A stretch of DNA of 64,000 bases, from assembly GCA_963764665.1 (NCBI GenBank), contig CAVXTL010000004.1:1-64000 (forward strand). The letters run 5' to 3'. A model generated the notes under the pieces. It was not told the DNA's origin and searched no databases. It saw nothing but the letters and a program-made list of their open reading frames with translations. This DNA is from JACVRW01 sp963764665 (GTDB taxonomy: Bacteria > Actinomycetota > Thermoleophilia > Solirubrobacterales > Thermoleophilaceae). The position numbers and the translations under genes were made by a program. Below are positions 34,786 to 42,887 of the stretch, piece by piece. Position 1 is the stretch's first letter. Each line of letters begins with the position of its first letter.

Positions 34786-35977
34786 CGGCCGGGCTCACGC
34801 GTGTTGCGGCAGCCCGCAGGACCGCCAGCCGGTCCGCGAGCGCACCGTCGCCGGGCGGGCGCGCCGGTCCGTCCCGGCTGAAGAGCTCTCGCGTGCCGGC
34901 GCCGCCGGCCACCCGCACAACCTCGGTCACGGACTCCACCACGCGCTCGCCGGTGGGCAGCCGCGCCTGGTGCACCACCACGTCGAGCGCGCTCACCACC
35001 TGGTCGCGGATCGCGGCGTGGGGCAAACCCACCCCGGCCATCAGCGCCAGCGTCTCCACGCGGCGCAGGGCGTCGGCCGGCGAGTTGGCGTGCACGGTGG
35101 TGAGCGACCCGTCGTGGCCGGTGTTGAGCGCCTGGAGCATGTCGAGCGCCTCCGGCCCGCGCACCTCGCCCACGACGATCCGGTCCGGGCGCATGCGCAG
35201 GGCGTTGCGCACCAGCTGGCGGATCGTCACCTCGCCGCGCCCCTCCAGGTTGGCCGGGCGCGCCTCCAGGCGCACTACGTGGCGCTGGCGCAGGCGCAGC
35301 TCGGCGGCGTCCTCGATGGTCACGATCCGCTCCGCGCCGGGGATCGCGCCCGACAGGGCGTTGAGGGTCGTGGTCTTGCCCGAGCCTGTACCTCCGGACA
35401 CGAGCACGGACGCGCGGGCAGCAACGCATGCCGCCAGCAGCTCGGCCGCATCGGCGGAGAGGGTGCCGGCGCGGACCAGGTCGCGAAGCGAGAAGCCCTG
35501 GCGCCGGAAGCGCCTGATCGTGAGGCAGGGGCCCGACAGCGAGAGCGGTGGCACCACCACGTTCACGCGCGAGCCGTCGGCCAGGCGCGCATCGCAGAGC
35601 GGGGACGCCTCGTCCACCCTGCGCCCGAGCGGTGCCAGCACGCGCTCGATGGCGTGGAGCAGCTCCGCCTCGCCCGCGAACCGGACCCCGGTGGCCTCGA
35701 GCCGCCCGCGGCGCTCCACGAACACCTCGCTCGGCCCGTTGACCATCACCTCGTCCACGCTCGGGTCGGCCAGCAGCGGCTCCAGCGGACCGAGACCGGT
35801 GGCCAGCAGGAGCATCCGCTCGCGGAGCTCCGCCCGATCGGCCTCGGGCAGCGACCCGGCCTCGGCCTCCACCACCTCCCGGACCTCGCTCTCGAGCCCC
35901 TCCCCCGCCTCACCGGCCCGCGCGCGCTCGATCAATCGCCCGCGCAGGGCCAGCGCCAGCTCGTCGAGCGCCTCCAT
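34775..35977 (-). CDS. cpaF: Tad/type II secretion traffic ATPase CpaF (TadA)
   Basis: This 400-residue secretion ATPase drives Tad pilus assembly. It has an N-terminal helical domain, 'DPSVDEVMVNGPSEVFVERRG', Walker A 'SGGTGSGKTTTLNAL' (195-203), the Asp box 'IVTIEDAAELRL', 'RIVVGEVRGPEALDML' (Walker B) and 'GHDGSLTTVHANSPADAL' (His box). It lacks the MshEN domain found in GspE/PilB ATPases, while a stand-alone MshEN gene lies at 27.9 kb. The ~195 bp upstream to the divergent gene at 36173 show no clear gene. Confidence 0.95.
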   Translation of the reverse strand: MEALDELALALRGRLIERARAGEAGEGLESEVREVVEAEAGSLPEADRAELRERMLLLATGLGPLEPLLADPSVDEVMVNGPSEVFVERRGRLEATGVRFAGEAELLHAIERVLAPLGRRVDEASPLCDARLADGSRVNVVVPPLSLSGPCLTIRRFRRQGFSLRDLVRAGTLSADAAELLAACVAARASVLVSGGTGSGKTTTLNALSGAIPGAERIVTIEDAAELRLRQRHVVRLEARPANLEGRGEVTIRQLVRNALRMRPDRIVVGEVRGPEALDMLQALNTGHDGSLTTVHANSPADALRRVETLALMAGVGLPHAAIRDQVVSALDVVVHQARLPTGERVVESVTEVVRVAGGAGTRELFSRDGPARPPGDGALADRLAVLRAAATRVSPAGDR

Positions 35978-36172
35978 GCCCGGTGAAAGGAACGGGACGG
36001 CGAAGCCCGCCCCCGTGCGCTCCGGCGGCTAGCCCGCCAGCACCAGGCAGGTGGAGGTGCCGTGCGCCACGAGCGTGCCGCGCCGACATCAACTCCGATC
36101 CCGCAACCTGGGCGGGGCGGGGGGTGTTGTGTGCGGAGCGGGACCAAATTCTCGACGGGAGGTCGTACTCAC

Positions 36173-36730
36173 ATGAAGCGCTTCATCCGCCTGCCCTCGC
36201 CGGCCATGGTCGTGGCCTGCGCCGCCCTCTTCATAGCCCTCGGCGGGGTTTCCTACGGGTTCGCCACGGGCGCCATCAGCGGCCGGGAGATACAGAACGG
36301 CACGATCACCGGCAAGGACGTGCGGGACCGCGGTCTGCGCGGGCAGGAGCTCAGGGGCGACAGCGTCGGCCCCAACGCCGTCAAGGAGGAGGCGCTCAAC
36401 TCGCTGCGGCTCGGGCCTGTGAGCACCTCGGTGGCGGCCCAGGGCAGCGCCCACCACGCGGTGGTGGCGGCCAACGGCAGCCCCGTGCGCTCGCGCGGCG
36501 CGGCCTCGACCGCGCGCACGGCCACAGGGCAGTACCAGGTGATCCTCGACCGCGACGTTCGTGCCTGCGTGTACGTGGCCACACTGGGTGACGAGTCCGC
36601 GGCGGCGCCCGGCACCGGCCAGGTCTCGGTGACCTCTCTGCCCAGCTCCGTGAACGGCGTGCGGGTGTTCACGCGCGACAGCGCCGGGACGGCGGCCAAC
36701 CGCTCGTTCCACCTGGTGGTGTCCTGCTGA
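36173..36730 (+). CDS. Secreted protein of unknown function, Thermoleophilia-type leader
   Basis: The 185-residue protein starts 'MKRFIRLPSPAMVVACAALF' and continues with 'IALGG', a signal or anchor sequence common to many paralogues in Solirubrobacterales. A repeat-like 'NGTITGKDVRDRGLRGQELRGDSVG' region and a ~110-residue beta-rich domain with two cysteines ('RACVYVATL' and the terminal 'VVSC') follow. The Cys pair may form a disulfide outside the cell. Function is unknown. GGGAGG lies 10 nt before the ATG. Confidence 0.8.
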   Translation: MKRFIRLPSPAMVVACAALFIALGGVSYGFATGAISGREIQNGTITGKDVRDRGLRGQELRGDSVGPNAVKEEALNSLRLGPVSTSVAAQGSAHHAVVAANGSPVRSRGAASTARTATGQYQVILDRDVRACVYVATLGDESAAAPGTGQVSVTSLPSSVNGVRVFTRDSAGTAANRSFHLVVSC

Positions 36731-36741
36731 GAAGAGGCCAC

Positions 36742-36747
36742 TAGCCT
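36742..36747 (+). promoter_or_regulatory. Probable -10 element for pepF (leaderless)
   Basis: TAGCCT ends 7 nt before the GTG start of the oligoendopeptidase gene, which has no Shine-Dalgarno. The same hexamer at the same 7-nt distance precedes the SDR gene at 42888, and TAGCCT with 8 nt precedes the MFS gene at 40550. Confidence 0.5.
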
Positions 36748-36754
36748 CAGGGCC

Positions 36755-38554
36755 GTGAGCACTGCCGACGTAGCCCTGGAGACAGCGTCCTGGGACCTCG
36801 AGCCGCTCGTCGAGCGGCGCGGTCCCGAGGGCGTGGAGGAGCTGCTCGGCCAGGCGCGCGAGCGCTCGGTGGCCTTCGCCGAGCGCTACCGCGGCCGGGT
36901 GGCTGGGCTCGACGGCGAGGAGCTGGCCGCGGCCATGCACGAGCTGGCCGCCATCTCGGACCTCGGCGGCCGCGCCGGGTCCTACGTCGTGCTGTCCTTC
37001 TCGCTCGACACGGCCGACCCGGCTCGCGGTGCGCTGATGCAGCGCGGCCGCGAGCTCGGCGCCGAGATCGAGACGCTCCTGCTCTTCTTCGAGCTCGAGT
37101 GGAACGAGCTGCCGGAGGAGCGCGCTGACGAGCTGCTGGCAGGCGACGAGCTCGCCTTCTGCCGGCACTACCTCCGCACCCTGCGCCGCTACCGGCCGCA
37201 CCAGCTCTCCGAGCCGGAGGAGCGCGTGCTCACCGAGACATCCGTCACCGGGGCGTCCGCGTTCAAGCGGCTGTTCACGGAGCAGACCTCGGCGCTGCTG
37301 GTGGGTCTGCCCGGCTCGCCCGAGCCGGCGTCGCTCGAGGAGGCCCTCAGCCGCCTCCAGGACAGCGACCGCGGGCGCCGGGAGGAGGCGGCGGGCGCCG
37401 TCACCGAGGCGCTGCGCCCCGGCCTGCGCACGCGCGGCTACGTGTTCAACACGCTCGTCCAGGACAAGGCGGTGAAGGACCGGCTGCGCTCGTACCCGCA
37501 CTGGCTCGCGTCCCGGAACCTCGCGAACGAGGCCAGCGACGAGTCGGTGGAGGCGCTGGTCCAGGCCGTGGTCTCGCGCTACGAGCTGGCTCGGCGCTGG
37601 TACCGGCTCAAGGCGCGGCTGCTCGGTATCGACCGGCTGGCGTACTGGGACCGGATGGCGCCGGTGGGCGATTCGGACGACCGCATCCCCTACTCCGAGG
37701 CGCAGTCGATCGTGCTCGACTGCTACTCCGAGTTCTCACCCGAGCTGGGGCAGACGGCGGGGGAGTTCTTCGCCCACGGGTTCATCGACGGCCCGCCGCG
37801 GCCCGGCAAGCGCGGTGGCGCGTTCTGCTCGTACACGGTCCCGAGCGCGCACCCGTACGTGCTGCTCAACTACACCTCGCGGCCGCACGACGTGCTCGTG
37901 ATGGCGCACGAGCTCGGGCACGGCGTGCACGCGTCGCTGGCCCGCCCGCAGGGCATCTTCCAGTTCACCACCCCGCTCACGCTCGCCGAGACCGCGTCGA
38001 TCTTCGGCGAGACGATCGTGCTGGAGCGGCTCCTCGAACGCGCACCCGACGCCGCCGGCCGCCTGGACCTGCTGGCCGGCTCGCTCGACGGCGCGGTGGC
38101 CGCGGTGTTCCGGCAAATCGCCATGAACCGCTTCGAGCACGCCGTGCACACCGAGCGCCGCGAGCGCGGCGAGCTGGCCACCGACCGCTTCGGCGAGCTG
38201 TGGCTCGAGACCCAGACCGACCTGCTCGGAGACTCGGTGGACCTCACCGACGACTACGCCCTCTGGTGGTCCTACATCCCGCACTTCATGGACACGCCCG
38301 GCTACGTGTACGCCTACGCGTACGGCCACCTGCTGGCGCTGTCTGTCTACCGCCGCTACGAGGAGGCCGGCGCCGACTTCGTGCCCGCCTACCTGGACCT
38401 GCTGCGAGCGGGCGGCTCGCTGCCTCCGGAGGAGCTCGGCGCCATCGTGGGCGTGGATCTCTCCGACCCGGGCTTCTGGTCCTCGGGCCTGGACCTGATC
38501 GAGCGCCAGCTCGAGGCGGCCGAGGCCGCCGCCGCTGAAGCCGGACGTACGTGA
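36755..38554 (+). CDS. pepF: M3-family oligoendopeptidase F-like metallopeptidase
   Basis: This 599-residue cytosolic zinc peptidase cleaves short peptides. The zinc site is H385-E-L-G-H389 ('VLVMAHELGHGVHASLA') with Glu412 in 'LTLAETASIFGE' as the third ligand. 'YVYAYAYGHLLALSVYRRY' near the C-terminus is also conserved. The N-terminal oligopeptidase F domain is present and the length matches the family. The GTG start is probably leaderless. The stop overlaps the methyltransferase start (GTGA). Confidence 0.93.
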   Translation: MSTADVALETASWDLEPLVERRGPEGVEELLGQARERSVAFAERYRGRVAGLDGEELAAAMHELAAISDLGGRAGSYVVLSFSLDTADPARGALMQRGRELGAEIETLLLFFELEWNELPEERADELLAGDELAFCRHYLRTLRRYRPHQLSEPEERVLTETSVTGASAFKRLFTEQTSALLVGLPGSPEPASLEEALSRLQDSDRGRREEAAGAVTEALRPGLRTRGYVFNTLVQDKAVKDRLRSYPHWLASRNLANEASDESVEALVQAVVSRYELARRWYRLKARLLGIDRLAYWDRMAPVGDSDDRIPYSEAQSIVLDCYSEFSPELGQTAGEFFAHGFIDGPPRPGKRGGAFCSYTVPSAHPYVLLNYTSRPHDVLVMAHELGHGVHASLARPQGIFQFTTPLTLAETASIFGETIVLERLLERAPDAAGRLDLLAGSLDGAVAAVFRQIAMNRFEHAVHTERRERGELATDRFGELWLETQTDLLGDSVDLTDDYALWWSYIPHFMDTPGYVYAYAYGHLLALSVYRRYEEAGADFVPAYLDLLRAGGSLPPEELGAIVGVDLSDPGFWSSGLDLIERQLEAAEAAAAEAGRT

Positions 38555-39225
38555 CGGTGCCTTCAGCGGAAGCAGCCGGCTCGGCCGGCTGCGCACCGAC
38601 GATTCTCATCGAGGAGCGCGTGGCGCTCCCCGGCGGCGAGATCGAGCTCACCCGCCCGCGCGACCCCGAGGCCCTGCTCTCGGAGGAGGCCTTCGAGCAC
38701 GAGGAGTTCCTCCCCTACTGGGCGGAGCTGTGGACGAGCGGGGTGGCGCTGGCACACGACCTCGCGCGGCGCTCGCTGAGGGGAGCACCGACGCTCGAGC
38801 TGGGCTGCGGCCTGGCGCTCCCGAGCATCGCCGCGGCGCGGGCGGGCGGCCGGGTGCTGGCCACGGACTGGTCGGCCGACGCGGTGGCGGCCGCCGTGTC
38901 CAACGCGCGCCGCAACGACGTCGAGATCGAGACGCTCGTGTGTGACTGGGCCGAGCCCGCGGCCCTCCTCGAGCGAGCCCCGTTCCAGCTGGTGCTCGCC
39001 TCCGACGTGCTCTACGAGCAGCGCAACGTGGACCAGCTGCTGGACCTCCTGCCGCGCCTCGTGGACGACCATGGCCGGATCCTCCTGGCCGATCCCGGAC
39101 GCGCGCCGGCCGAGCGCTTCCTGGAGGGCGCGCGCGAGCGCTTCGAGTTGACCACCACGATGAGCCCCCGCTTCCCGCGGGTGGCCATTCACCGGCTGCG
39201 CGGAAGGTCCGCCAGCGCCAGGTAG
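38551..39225 (+). CDS. Class I SAM-dependent methyltransferase (METTL21/lysine methyltransferase-like)
   Basis: The 224-residue Rossmann methyltransferase shows 'EEFLPYWAELWTSGVALAHDL', SAM loop 'TLELGCGLALPSIAAARAGG', 'VLATDWSADAVAAAVSNARRN' and 'QLVLASDVLYEQRNVDQLLDLL'. The E-L-W-x-S-G and D-V-L-Y-E pattern is that of the protein-methyltransferase-16 group, but the substrate is unknown. The GTG at 38551 overlaps pepF. The first residues after it ('AEAAGSAGCAP') are encoded by a palindromic repeat copy. A GTG at 38620 would avoid the repeat. The 3' end overlaps the convergent M20 gene by 37 nt. Confidence 0.82.
   Translation: MTVPSAEAAGSAGCAPTILIEERVALPGGEIELTRPRDPEALLSEEAFEHEEFLPYWAELWTSGVALAHDLARRSLRGAPTLELGCGLALPSIAAARAGGRVLATDWSADAVAAAVSNARRNDVEIETLVCDWAEPAALLERAPFQLVLASDVLYEQRNVDQLLDLLPRLVDDHGRILLADPGRAPAERFLEGARERFELTTTMSPRFPRVAIHRLRGRSASAR
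38565..38599 (+). repeat. Dispersed palindromic repeat, copy C (translated)
   Basis: It reads GCGGAAGC, then AGCCGGC, loop, GCCGGCT, then GCGCACCGA. Stem sequence matches copy A and the 3' flank matches copies B and D. It lies at the pepF/methyltransferase junction and encodes the N-terminal 'AEAAGSAGCAP' of the methyltransferase if the GTG at 38551 is used. Confidence 0.8.
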
Positions 39226-40508
39226 AGCTCGCGGGCGGAGGCCTCGCCGAGCCGGAGGCTCTCGAGGCGATAGCTCTCGTTGGGCGCGTGGTAGGCGTCG
39301 TCGTCGGTGCTGAACCCGGTGGCCACGGCGTCGATGCCGCGGCGCGACAGCTCGGCCAGAATGGGGATCGTGCCCCCGCCGCGGGCGAACACCGGCGCGG
39401 TGCCGCAGGCACGCTGCATCGCCTGCGCGGCCAGCTGCAGCACCGGGCTCGAAGGGTCGAACACGGCGGGCTCGGCCAGCTCGAACTCCACCGACACCTC
39501 GGCGCCGGGCGGCGCCGCGCCACGAAGCAGCCGCTCTATCTCGCCCGCGATCGCCTCGGCGCTCTGCCCAGCCGCCAGCCGCGCCGTCAGGTGGGCGTGG
39601 GCCTGCGCGGGGACGATCGTGCGCGCCTCCCCCACCTTGATCTCGTTCACGTCAAGCGCCGTGCTCGCCCCCGTGCGCTCGTAGAACTCGGCGCCGGCAT
39701 GTGGTGAGACCGGCCGCGAGCCCACGCCCGCGATAACGGCGTCGCCCGGCGGTAGCCGGTTCCAGCTCTCGCGCTCCTCGGGGCCCGGCGGCTCGACCCC
39801 GGCGGTGAGCTCCGGGCGTACGCGGCCGTCGGGCCCAGGGACCACCTCGGCGAGCATGCCGTTGAGCACGTGCGCCGCGTTCAGGACCGTCCCGCCGTAG
39901 ACGCCCGAGTGCACGTCCCGGACTCCGGTGCGCACGTCGATCGACACGCCCACGAGGCCGCGCATGGCCACGGTGATCGCAGGCGTCTGCTCGTCGAGCA
40001 TGCCGGAGTCGAACACCAGCGCGCAGTCGGCCCCGCGCTCGTCCTCGCGGATCCAGCGGAGTGCCGACGCGGACCCGATCTCCTCCTCGCCCTCCACCCA
40101 GAAGCGCACGTTCACCGGCAGCTCGCCGGCGCGAGCGAGCTCGCAGCCCACGTGCAGGAGCGGCAGGAAGTTCCCCTTGTCGTCCGCGGAGCCGCGCGCG
40201 TAGAGGCGCCCGTCGCGCTCGGTGGGCTCGAATGGCGGGCTGTCCCAGGCGTCAAGCGGCCCCGCGTCCTGCACGTCGTGGTGGCCGTAGGCGAGCACCG
40301 TGGGGGCGTCGGCGCGGCTCGCGCGCAGCTCGCCGATGGCCATCGGATGGCCCCCGTCGATCGTCACCAGGCCGGCCTCCCCGCCGGCCGCCTCGATCCG
40401 CTCGCAGACCCACTCGGCCGCGCGTTTCAGCGCCGCGGCGTCGCCCCCGCCGGTGGACACGGAGGGGATGCGGAGGAACTCCTCGAGCTCGTCGCGGATC
40501 GTCGGCAC
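39189..40508 (-). CDS. M20-family dipeptidase/carboxypeptidase
   Basis: This dizinc peptidase of about 439 residues has 'VLAYGHHDVQ' (first zinc His and Asp), 'LYARGSADDKGNFLPLLH' and 'WVEGEEEIGSASALRWI'. A lid domain and 'ARGGGTIPILAEL' near the end, with a His in 'DAYHAPNES', follow. It probably cleaves dipeptides or removes C-terminal residues. The GTG at 40508 (VPTIRDELEEF) is preferred; CACAAT lies 6 nt upstream and may be a -10 for a leaderless message. A GTG at 40526 is the alternative. It is divergent from the MFS gene with only 41 bp between the starts. Confidence 0.93.
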   Translation of the reverse strand: MPTIRDELEEFLRIPSVSTGGGDAAALKRAAEWVCERIEAAGGEAGLVTIDGGHPMAIGELRASRADAPTVLAYGHHDVQDAGPLDAWDSPPFEPTERDGRLYARGSADDKGNFLPLLHVGCELARAGELPVNVRFWVEGEEEIGSASALRWIREDERGADCALVFDSGMLDEQTPAITVAMRGLVGVSIDVRTGVRDVHSGVYGGTVLNAAHVLNGMLAEVVPGPDGRVRPELTAGVEPPGPEERESWNRLPPGDAVIAGVGSRPVSPHAGAEFYERTGASTALDVNEIKVGEARTIVPAQAHAHLTARLAAGQSAEAIAGEIERLLRGAAPPGAEVSVEFELAEPAVFDPSSPVLQLAAQAMQRACGTAPVFARGGGTIPILAELSRRGIDAVATGFSTDDDAYHAPNESYRLESLRLGEASARELYLALADLPRSR

Positions 40509-40535
40509 GCGGAGATTGTGCCGCACGGCGGCGCG

Positions 40536-40541
40536 TAGCCT
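40536..40541 (+). promoter_or_regulatory. Probable -10 element for the MFS gene (leaderless)
   Basis: TAGCCT ends 8 nt before the ATG at 40550. No Shine-Dalgarno is present and the divergent M20 start is only 41 bp away, so a longer leader would lie within the neighbour's promoter. Confidence 0.45.
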
Positions 40542-40549
40542 TGTCGCCC

Positions 40550-41695
40550 ATGCGCCGGCTCTTCCCCCTCGTCGCGGCAGTGGTGTTGGTGGACACGATG
40601 TTCTTCGCCGCGGTCGCTCCGCTCCTGCCGCACTACAGCGACGAACTCGGGCTGTCGAAGTCCGCCGCGGGCGTCCTGGCGGCGGCCTATCCGGCCGGCA
40701 CGCTCGTGGGCTCGCTCCCCGCGGGCTGGCTGGCAGCGCGGGTCGGTGTCAAGCCGACGGTGCTGCTGGGCCTCGGTCTGCTCGCCGTGACCAGCGTGGC
40801 CTTCGGCTTCGCCCAGAGCGTGGTCGTGCTCGACATTGCGCGCTTCGCCCAGGGCATCGGCGGCGCCTGCTCCTGGGCGGGCGGGCTCGCGTGGCTCGTG
40901 ACCGCCTCGCCGGCGGACCGCCGCGGCACCGTGATCGGCTCGGCGCTGGGCGCCGCGATCGTGGGAGTGCTGCTCGGCCCCGCGCTCGGCGGGCTCGCAA
41001 CGATCCTCAGCCCCGAGCTCGTGTTCAGCGGGGTGGCGGTGGTCGCCTGCGGCCTGGCCGCGTGGGCATGGACCGTGCCCGGCACCCCGCCGGAGAGGAG
41101 CGCGGGCATGCGAGCCGTCGGCCACGCGCTGCGGCGGCCGGCGGTGCTCCTGGCCTTCTGGCTGTTCACGCTGCCCGCGATCTTCGCCGGAGCCATCGAG
41201 GTGCTCGGCCCGCTTCGGCTGGACGAGCTGGGCGCGTCCGGCGCCCTCATCGGGCTGATCTTCCTCCTGATCGCGGGCGTGGAGGCGGTGCTCAGCCCGC
41301 TGAGCGGGCGGCTGTCGGATCGCCTCGGGCGCCTGGCGCCTATCCGGGTCGGGCTGGCCGGCGCGGTGGTGATGGCGGCGTTGATCCCGCTGCCGGAGAC
41401 CATCGTCCTGACGGCGTTCGCGCTGCTGGCCACGATCGCGGCGCTGGGAGCCTTCTGGGCACCCGCGATGGCGCTGCTGTCGGACGCCTCCGAGGCAGCG
41501 GGCCTCGACCAGGCGCTGGCGTTCGGCCTGACCAACCTGGCCTGGGCCGCCGGCCACATGGCGGGGAGCGCGGGCGGAGCCGCCCTGGCGGACGCCACCA
41601 CCGACGCCCTCCCCTACGCGTTGCTCGGCGTCGCCTGCGCCGTCACGCTGGGGGCGCTGCTACGCCTTCCGCGCCGGGCGGCCGCGCCGAGCTAA
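40550..41695 (+). CDS. MFS transporter
   Basis: The 381-residue protein has 11-12 predicted membrane helices. The MFS signature after helix 2 ('GWLAARVGVKPTVLLGLGLLA') and its copy in the second half ('GRLSDRLGRLAPIRVGLAG') are both visible. The best match is the drug:H+ antiporter-like group, but the substrate cannot be told. The frame is open far upstream through antisense of the M20 gene; the ATG at 40550 begins the first helix cleanly. Its TAA overlaps the stop of the convergent Rpf-like gene. Confidence 0.9.
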   Translation: MRRLFPLVAAVVLVDTMFFAAVAPLLPHYSDELGLSKSAAGVLAAAYPAGTLVGSLPAGWLAARVGVKPTVLLGLGLLAVTSVAFGFAQSVVVLDIARFAQGIGGACSWAGGLAWLVTASPADRRGTVIGSALGAAIVGVLLGPALGGLATILSPELVFSGVAVVACGLAAWAWTVPGTPPERSAGMRAVGHALRRPAVLLAFWLFTLPAIFAGAIEVLGPLRLDELGASGALIGLIFLLIAGVEAVLSPLSGRLSDRLGRLAPIRVGLAGAVVMAALIPLPETIVLTAFALLATIAALGAFWAPAMALLSDASEAAGLDQALAFGLTNLAWAAGHMAGSAGGAALADATTDALPYALLGVACAVTLGALLRLPRRAAAPS

Positions 41696-42276
41696 GCGCA
41701 GCTGGGCCAGGGCGTGGTGCCGCTGCGCCGGTACAGCTTGAGGGCGATCCGATCCTGCGTGGCCTCGGATGCGTCGGCAGGGTCGCCGTCGCCGCCGAGC
41801 GCCCGCCAGGTCGAACGGCTGAACTGGTACTTGCCGCGGTAGCGGCCACCTGGCGAGATGGCAGTGGGGTCGCCGCCGGACTCGCACTTGGCGATCTTCC
41901 GGAGCACCCGCGGCAGCCGTACCGCGGTCTCGTCCGCGGTCTCGGCGACCGTGCTCGTTACTGCCTTCAGGCCGAGTGCCTTGCGCGTCTGCGGGCCCAC
42001 CACGCCGTCGGCGGTCAGTCCCCGGCGGCGCTGGAAGCGCCGGACCGCGCGCTCGGTGGCGGGACCGAACTCACCGTCTGCCGGGCTCACGCGCAGGCGC
42101 CGCTGGAGCCGCTTGACAGCCGGTCCGCTGTCGCCGCGCTCGAGTACCACCTCATCGCTGGAGGGCGCGAGGGCACTCGGCGCCGCGATTGCCGTGCCGC
42201 TCAGGCACAGCAGGGCGACGACGACCACCGTGGCCAGCCCCAACGGGCGGCATGCGGCAACGACTCTGACTGGCAC
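41692..42276 (-). CDS. Secreted Rpf-like transglycosylase with peptidoglycan-binding domain
   Basis: The 194-residue protein has a signal peptide (helix at 12-31, cleavage near A-I-A-A) and a PG_binding_1 domain ('VVLERGDSGPAVKRLQRRLRV' region to 'TRKALGL', about 43-103). A resuscitation-promoting-factor/transglycosylase-like domain follows, with catalytic Glu132 in 'IAKCESGGDP', 'GKYQFSRSTWRALGG' and a Cys near the end. It should cleave peptidoglycan glycan strands outside the cell, for growth or regrowth. The GTG start is preceded by GGGG and, directly upstream, a c-di-AMP riboswitch. It is convergent with the MFS gene. Confidence 0.93.
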   Translation of the reverse strand: MPVRVVAACRPLGLATVVVVALLCLSGTAIAAPSALAPSSDEVVLERGDSGPAVKRLQRRLRVSPADGEFGPATERAVRRFQRRRGLTADGVVGPQTRKALGLKAVTSTVAETADETAVRLPRVLRKIAKCESGGDPTAISPGGRYRGKYQFSRSTWRALGGDGDPADASEATQDRIALKLYRRSGTTPWPSCA

Positions 42277-42280
42277 GTCT

Positions 42281-42435
42281 CGGGTCCCCTTTCCGGTGCC
42301 TACGAGGTGAGCTGACGGGCTCGCGCTGGAAAGTGCGCTACGCCGCTCGATGCGCGGCGATTCGCCCCGGCGGCCTGGTGGGCCGCATTGGTTCCCCCGT
42401 TTCCGGTCATCGGGACGACCGGAACTCGGCGATTC
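42281..42435 (-). ncRNA. ydaO/yuaA-type c-di-AMP riboswitch
   Basis: Read on the minus strand, the leader carries the family's conserved blocks in order: GCCGAGTTCCGG, AACGGGGGAACC, GGGGCGAATC, GAGCCCGTCAGCTCACCT followed by CGTAGGC, and a closing GGAAAGGGGACC. It ends 5 nt before the start codon of the Rpf-like cell-wall hydrolase. Riboswitches of this class upstream of Rpf and NlpC/P60 genes are known in actinobacteria, where c-di-AMP usually turns expression off. Confidence 0.93.
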
Positions 42436-42496
42436 GACTTAGAACTAACTACGAGGGCGGTATGGAAGCAGATCGACCGGCTACGTGCGCCGACGT

Positions 42497-42859
42497 CTAC
42501 TTGGGCGGCTCGAGCAGATCGTCCACCACGGCGACGATGTCAACCGACTCGGAGTCGTCCTCGTTGTCCTCTTCAGAGGGCTTGGAGAGCCGGATCTTGG
42601 GCTCGGCCTCGGCCGCAGCCGCCTCAGGCTCTGCTGCGTCCACCAGTGCCAGCTCCTCCTCGAGCGGGAGCGGGATGGCGTCCATCTCGTCGGTCACCGG
42701 ACCCATCTCGAGGGCGGGCTCGATCTCCAGCGGCCCTGGTCCCGACGCGGGCAGCTCGGGCGATGGCGGCTCGAGCCGGCGACGCAGCCAGACCCCGGCC
42801 ACACCCGCGGCGATCAGGAAAAGCAGGAGACGCCGGAGCGCGATCACGGGACGGACCAT
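42497..42859 (-). CDS. Small membrane protein with acidic tail, unknown
   Basis: The 120-residue protein has a basic start, one membrane helix (about 8-24, 'ALRRLLLFLIAAGVAGVWL') and a long Glu/Asp/Pro-rich cytosolic or external tail with no known domain. Codon bias is good in this frame. It lies upstream of the riboswitch on the same strand and is divergent from the SDR gene, 28 bp away. TATCCG sits ~10 nt before its ATG. The 61 bp between its stop and the aptamer show nothing else. Confidence 0.7.
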   Translation of the reverse strand: MVRPVIALRRLLLFLIAAGVAGVWLRRRLEPPSPELPASGPGPLEIEPALEMGPVTDEMDAIPLPLEEELALVDAAEPEAAAAEAEPKIRLSKPSEEDNEDDSESVDIVAVVDDLLEPPK

Positions 42860-42874
42860 ACGAGCGGCACCGGA

Positions 42875-42880
42875 TAGCCT
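42875..42880 (+). promoter_or_regulatory. Probable -10 element for the SDR gene (leaderless)
   Basis: TAGCCT ends 7 nt before the GTG at 42888. The surrounding ACCGGATAG with a following GCGGGCG is also found at 58184-58203 upstream of the second SDR gene. Confidence 0.5.
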
Positions 42881-42887
42881 CGCGGGC

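Noticed and set aside
36029..36080. Short minus-strand reading 'GTLVAHGTSTCLVLAG' ahead of cpaF
   Set aside because: It is under 20 codons, lacks a start codon and has a stop directly upstream. It could be a gene remnant but cannot be supported.
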